DNA of 64,000 bases from Pocillopora verrucosa (taxonomy: Eukaryota > Cnidaria > Anthozoa > Scleractinia > Pocilloporidae). The stretch covers positions 30,965,330-31,029,329 of the forward strand of contig NC_089312.1 in assembly GCF_036669915.1 (NCBI RefSeq). The letters run 5' to 3'. Positions 59,501-64,000 of this stretch are shown piece by piece. Every line of letters starts with the position of its first letter. Position 1 is the first letter of the stretch. The notes under the pieces were generated by a model. It was given only the letters and a program-made list of their open reading frames with translations, was not told the origin of the DNA and searched no databases. A program made the position numbers and the translations under genes.

Positions 59501-61196
59501 TGCAACCCTTTAAAGAAAGGACGAGGGACCAAAATTCTAAAAAAAAAAACCTTAAGGAAGAGTGTTAAGATAATTTTATTCGAGAAATGTAAAGTCTTGC
59601 CCTTTTATAATTCTGTAACAACTATGGTGTTTGTTTCTTGTATTTATATAATTTTACCAATTGCTTGGTGCAGTCTAATGTATTAAATTTGGGCAACTTT
59701 GCTGATTTTATTATATGTTTTCTCGAACATAGGTCTTTTCTAAAGGTACATCTCCTGAGCCCTCCCCTGAAGGTCACTGGTCCAAGAACTTTGCTGCTCT
59801 CTCAATTCATCGTCGTAAAGACTGGGCAGTGACGATAAAAGGCTTTAACCGGTTTGTCTGGGACTTTGAGGGATCTACAAAGATTAAAAAACCTGAAAAT
59901 GTTTATGGTACCTATCAGAGTCATGGTTCAATGTTGATAGCGAACAGCGAAGAGGCATTGAAGGCTCACGATATAAACAATGGATGGGATTGGACAAAAA
60001 TACCTGGAGCCACAACAATGTCCCTGACTCTCACTCAGACGAGGCTGAGTAAGGCAAGAAACTTCAGTCCACGATCTTCTGCTGGAGGAGTAACCTACAG
60101 AGGACCAGAGCCTTTATCCAGCGGGGTATTTGGCATGCACTTCCGCCAACCCAGGTACAGTTTTATGGAGGCGAGTCACCCCTATCCAAATATCAATCTC
60201 CGCTTTAAGAAATCTGTTTTCTTTTATCAAAACGTGTTGGTCTGCCTAGGAAGCAACATCAGAATAAACAATGGCGGGGCAACTCAAGCTCAAACTACCC
60301 TTTTTCAAGACAAGCTGATAAGTGACAGCTCGTCCATTAAAGTTGACGATGAGCGAAAAGATGATTCAGCTCTTTTTGACGCCATGACCCCATTTTCAAC
60401 TCCAAAAGGAAGTAGAAGGGGATACACTACTCTGGTGGACACCAAAGGCAACAGCTACTACATTCCAAGATCAAGTGCATCCGATCTTAAGGTTCACGTA
60501 CAAACACAAAACTCGCAAACACCCTCAGCTAAACCATCCAGTGGCACCTACGGTACTGCCTGGCTGGAGCACAGTACAACTGATGGGAGTTACGAGTACG
60601 CAGTTCACATAAATACTCCTTCATATAAAGGCTCTGCTGACTATTATTGGAAAAAACAACAATTTGATAAGTCACTTAAGCTCTACAGGGTTATGAAGCA
60701 AGACAGTGAGGCTCATGTGGTCCGATTTGAAAGATCTCCTGAACGTGATCATGTCTTGGTTCCACTATACGGTTATGTTTTTTTCCAAGAAACCTCATCT
60801 CTTCCTTCCTGGGGGATTGTCTCGGGAGTGAACAGACAGTGCAGGATTATGGCGGAAGAAAGCACTCAGGAGATTTACTTAAGCATTAGTTACCCTGACC
60901 TGAATTTCCCTGGCTCAAAAGTCTTGCAAACCTCTGGCGATATTGGAGCTCGGGAGATGTATCAAATAGAAAGCGATGAGATACAAGTTGAAGTCACCTT
61001 GGCACGCACTGTGAGCACTACTCTTCCAAAAACGCCCGTAGTGCACGGTTCTCCAACTGGCTACGTGCCAAGGGTTCACGTGGTCGAAAGAGCAAGCGGC
61101 GAGAAACCAAGCCGAGGAAACAGGCTAGTCTTCGCTAATTTAAAGAACGGATTCAGTGTTGAGGTGATATTGACGAAAATAACTTGTGATCAATAA
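56599..61196 (+). CDS. Secreted chondroitin ABC lyase-like polysaccharide lyase (PL8), copy D
   Basis: Exons 56599-56677, 57140-59166 and 59733-61196; 1,189 aa. Signal peptide MSGRGGFCLFLTGLALLLVE, then FTSA. The likely catalytic motifs are complete: DHEMNRG, GFHHKTFYASAYAPHAY, VGGRIVDY and KKPENVYGTYQSHG. The N-terminal domain and the region around TVPAVRNVGMF have private changes; the end differs from the others (a VVERASGEKPSRGNR segment and a TCDQ terminus instead of INC). The last exon shares its variable middle segment with copy C. It lies at the right edge of the array and its 3' flank is unlike the others, so it probably marks the original boundary. AATAAA follows at 61347-61352. Confidence 0.9.
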
Positions 61197-62416
61197 GCGG
61201 ATTAATGTATGAAGCCACTCATGTTTACTTCGCTTTACAATTCAAACAGTATTCAAAATATTTGATTGAAATTATAATTAACAACAAGGACAAAGTAATT
61301 ATCAATATTGCACAATCTTTCTTAGAATTGCACTACGCATGTGAGTAATAAACGATGGATGAAAATGTTATTGAAAGTCTATCCTTTTTTGAGTTTTTAA
61401 AGTCAACTGTAACACTTGACCACCCCGCACGCTCGGCAGAGGGCGTACCAAGTCTGTCACTGGTGATGTTCACTTGCTGATTTGTATGACAGCAAACTTT
61501 GAGTTATTTACTCGAAACATTGGCATGATAGCGTAGAAAGTCTCAATGTGTTTCTTTCCTGTTGATTTTTGTTCCAATACCTGAAATTTCTACTGCCACA
61601 AGAAAAAAATCTTATCGGTTTTCATCAATCATATCTGTCTTTTCTGATGAGAACAGTCCTGTCTAACAACTGAGAATTTTAAAAGAATAATTGCCATCGG
61701 AAAGGGACCTACGTGCTTCTCTGAAAACGTAGCTTTATGCATATCTTTCAGAAACTTTGCTAATATACGGTAAAATTGAACGTTAGTTGAGTCTGCTGAT
61801 AAGAAGGTATGGAGGGGGGAGGGCAAATCCCCCTGTTTTTCTTCCTTCTCTGTTTGACCGTTTTTTGCGAAATTGTGGTCATTACTCCCTAGTTAAAACC
61901 CTCAGCTGTCCTTAATTCCCTGAGTACTTTTCCGAACGCTTGCAATTTTTAACAGTTCTAGCCGTGAATGTTCTTCTCCCCTCGGTCAAGTTTAGTTTTG
62001 CTGAATCGTTTACTTCTGAAGTGGGTGACAGTTCGATTGAATTGAGGCAAACCTTTCCTGTTAAAAGGAAACTATCTTTATCTCATGTTATTTATGTTTC
62101 CTTATCTTTGGTGAACATGTCTTTTAAGATATGGTCAAAAATTGTCCATTATCAGTTTCCTTACGAAGAGAAAATATTTTCCTACAATTTAATCTCATTA
62201 ATATACATATGAAGTAAGGGGTACCTACTTAACATTTAGATACAAGTATTTATTTCATAATTGATCTAAATCCATATTTTTTATAATTCGATTTATCAAT
62301 TTTGAACACATGAGAATACCTAAAAGACCAGTAACACAGCCGAGGCGTTGAAAATTACTGTTCCAAATGTTTCAAATACTTCTGGAAGTTTATTTATGCG
62401 CGTTTTAAGTCAGTAT
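61197..62416. other. Intergenic region between convergent lyase D and phospholipase A2
   Basis: Apart from the poly(A) signal of lyase D nothing is recognisable. Poly(A) signals for the minus-strand phospholipase should also lie here. The repeats typical of the lyase array are absent. Confidence 0.6.
61347..61352 (+). terminator. Poly(A) signal of lyase D
   Basis: AATAAA about 150 bp after the stop codon, in a flank not shared with other copies. Confidence 0.55.
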
Positions 62417-63466
62417 CTAACATTTTGATGTGTCATAGTTGTAAAGAGACGAATTATAAACAGACTGACTAAAACAGAGTGCAGCATCGCTGTCACAGTC
62501 ACACACGGCCTTCTTACATTCCACATCAACTTTGTCTTCCCATGAGGGGTAGCTGGAAATAGGATCTGAAACAAGCGAAGGTGGAAATGAAAAAAAAGCA
62601 TTTAGAATATGAGTACAAACGTACAGCTTAGTTACCTTTTGTGATTTTCAAATTTCAAAACGAAATCTGCATTTATCTTAAAAAAAGTTTTCCCTAATAG
62701 AGTCTGAAGTTTTTATGTGTTGTCCAAGTTTTTTTTTCTTTTTTTACGTTTCATAGTTTCGAGTTGTTGTGATATCTTTAATAGATTATCGCTTATTGAT
62801 TCCGACAATTACCGATGCATACAACTTTGGGGATAAATGTTCTTAGGATTGTTTGCTCAGCTCGGAAGTTGCTCAGTAAATGATTAGTAAAAGTGAATAG
62901 AATATTCAATTCCGAGTTGAAAGAGAGATAAAGACATTTTTAATTCTAATATACGCTACCTACCACACTGCCTGCATCCTTGGTATCTATAAATCACGGA
63001 ATAAACATGAAAATAAAAGTAACACTTTTCGACCATGGCGACGTCATAGCATTTGTCATGAATTTGACAGCATCTGTTAACGATAGAAATTCGAAAAGTG
63101 CCGTTAAGATAACATGCTTATTCACCTTTACGGTAACATTGGTATGAAAAGGGGATCATGCTGTCACCAAAATATAAATCTAACGCGCCCTTTGTTGACA
63201 TCGTCGAAGTGATATTATTTCATTTGTACCCTTCTGTTCTTGAGCTCCAATAGCTCGAAGTTTGCAGTAGTTCCTTTAGGGTATCATGCACCAATGGGCG
63301 TTAACTATTCTATAATCCTACTGTTACAGAAAAGCATACTTGTCTACGTGGTCCACAGGCTTTCCGCTTCCTCCTGCTCCACACCAACAACCATAGTCAG
63401 CATAATCAAATCTGCTTCTGTTTGTCATACAGTTTACCATGTTACCAAACTGATACAAATTTCGGG
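62417..63466 (-). CDS. Secreted phospholipase A2, C-terminal three exons
   Basis: Minus-strand exons 63466-63340, 63073-62964 and 62565-62417, with GT-AG borders and matching phases (2, then 1). Exon 1 here carries the N-terminal helix (NLYQFGNMV) and the calcium loop [11 protein letters not shown]. Exon 2 carries the catalytic CCQIHDKCY (His-Asp pair). Exon 3 carries the CDCD..AALCF helix and ends in a cysteine before TAG (62417-62419). The cysteine pattern fits a disulfide-rich secreted PLA2 that hydrolyses the sn-2 ester of phospholipids with calcium. The exon with the signal peptide was not found and may lie right of the window. In cnidarians such enzymes occur in digestion and in venom; the sequence does not decide which. 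It is convergent with lyase D. All key residues seen are intact. Confidence 0.9.
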
Positions 63467-64000
63467 CTGTAAATTTGAACCAAAGGAGACGTGAAGTATT
63501 TATTAGAAATCCTGGCTTGGTTTCTCTAAACGGCTTGGTTCTTATACTGACAATATTGTAATCTTCCTGCGGGTAATCTAATGGTTTTCGTGTAAGTTGT
63601 TAATTCGTTTTGATTGTGCAATGCACATATTGGGCTTTGAAGCAACAAAGGAAAACTTCCCCTTTTCTTTACCATCCACAATCAACCAACAGAACTAAAG
63701 CTTAAGTCATATAAGCAAGATAACTAATACATGATTTATAACACTTATCCAAATTAAATTTTGCTACAGATGATGGACTCAGGGGAAGTACTTTTAACCT
63801 ACGGCACTTTGAAGAGATCTGAGAGGAACTTTAATCTCGATAAAGAGGGCGAACTTTTCCAACATGATCAGTTTCGGCGAAATTCGTTAAAAGCTGTTTT
63901 CCCACGTGTCCACACTATGACTGCTCGTGCTCCTTATTCCCTTTGATTAATTAATAGTCATGATTCAAACTTTCGTGGAGAACCATTCTGAACAAGTTTA
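63467..64000. other. Presumed intron or 5' flank of the phospholipase A2 gene
   Basis: No exon could be assigned with confidence. A plus-strand open frame at 63761-63946 follows a TTTGCTACAG acceptor-like site and ends in a stop, but it resembles no known family. Confidence 0.5.

Noticed and set aside
61940-62212. Plus-strand open frame of 90 codons beginning with a hydrophobic stretch that looks like a signal peptide
   Set aside because: No family resemblance, unlike any repeat copy, AT-rich, and no promoter or splice context; probably chance.
63761-63946. Open frame after an acceptor-like TTTGCTACAG, possibly a terminal exon of a plus-strand gene
   Set aside because: No recognisable domain and no upstream exon visible; it would also sit within the presumed phospholipase gene on the other strand. 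Kept only as a note.
1-64000. CRISPR arrays, bacterial operons, rRNA genes
   Set aside because: No regular spaced repeats, no operon-like gene packing and no rRNA-like sequence seen; the window is clearly eukaryotic. tRNA genes were not found by eye, but a dedicated scan was not possible.

Overview
The window is animal genomic DNA, AT-rich and intron-containing, with GT-AG splice sites, TATA and CCAAT promoter elements, AATAAA signals and many short inverted-repeat elements. The gene content (intronless lineage-expanded class A GPCRs, a secreted phospholipase A2, a Penelope-like element) fits a cnidarian such as a stony coral or anemone. The organism is an inference. Four secreted polysaccharide lyases of bacterial chondroitinase-ABC type make it unusual for an animal.

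Region 1 (1-24 kb) holds repeated GPCR units. Each has a plus-strand single-exon receptor of 327 aa (3197, 11258, 19298; all intact) and, head to head with it, a minus-strand receptor of a sister type. The minus-strand member survives only as a copy split by a Penelope-like element with a 15-bp target duplication (7453-10133) and as a truncated relic with a nonsense codon (16583-16758). The first bases of the window match its 5' flank, so another copy probably lies just to the left.

Region 2 (24-61.4 kb) holds four complete genes, A to D, for secreted PL8-family lyases (about 1,186-1,189 aa each). They share one architecture: CCAAT + TATA promoter, short non-coding exon, signal-peptide exon, 2,027-bp exon (N-terminal lyase domain and catalytic domain) and about 1.46-kb exon (the later sandwich domains). 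A fifth copy (33824-34514) is cut off inside the large exon but keeps its promoter and signal peptide. It now reads into a short secreted Cys-containing peptide. About 13 kb including the GPCR 3' flank, one lyase and the start of the next has been duplicated (about 20.8-34.4 kb and 35.7-48.1 kb). Patches of clustered differences point to gene conversion between copies.

Region 3 (61.4-64 kb) holds three coding exons of a secreted phospholipase A2 on the minus strand; its first exon lies outside the window or was not recognised.

The lyases and the phospholipase are all secreted hydrolytic or lytic enzymes, suited to digestion, matrix remodelling or venom. That functional grouping is an inference from family membership and location only. 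Similarity statements come from reading the sequence by eye, not from alignment software.
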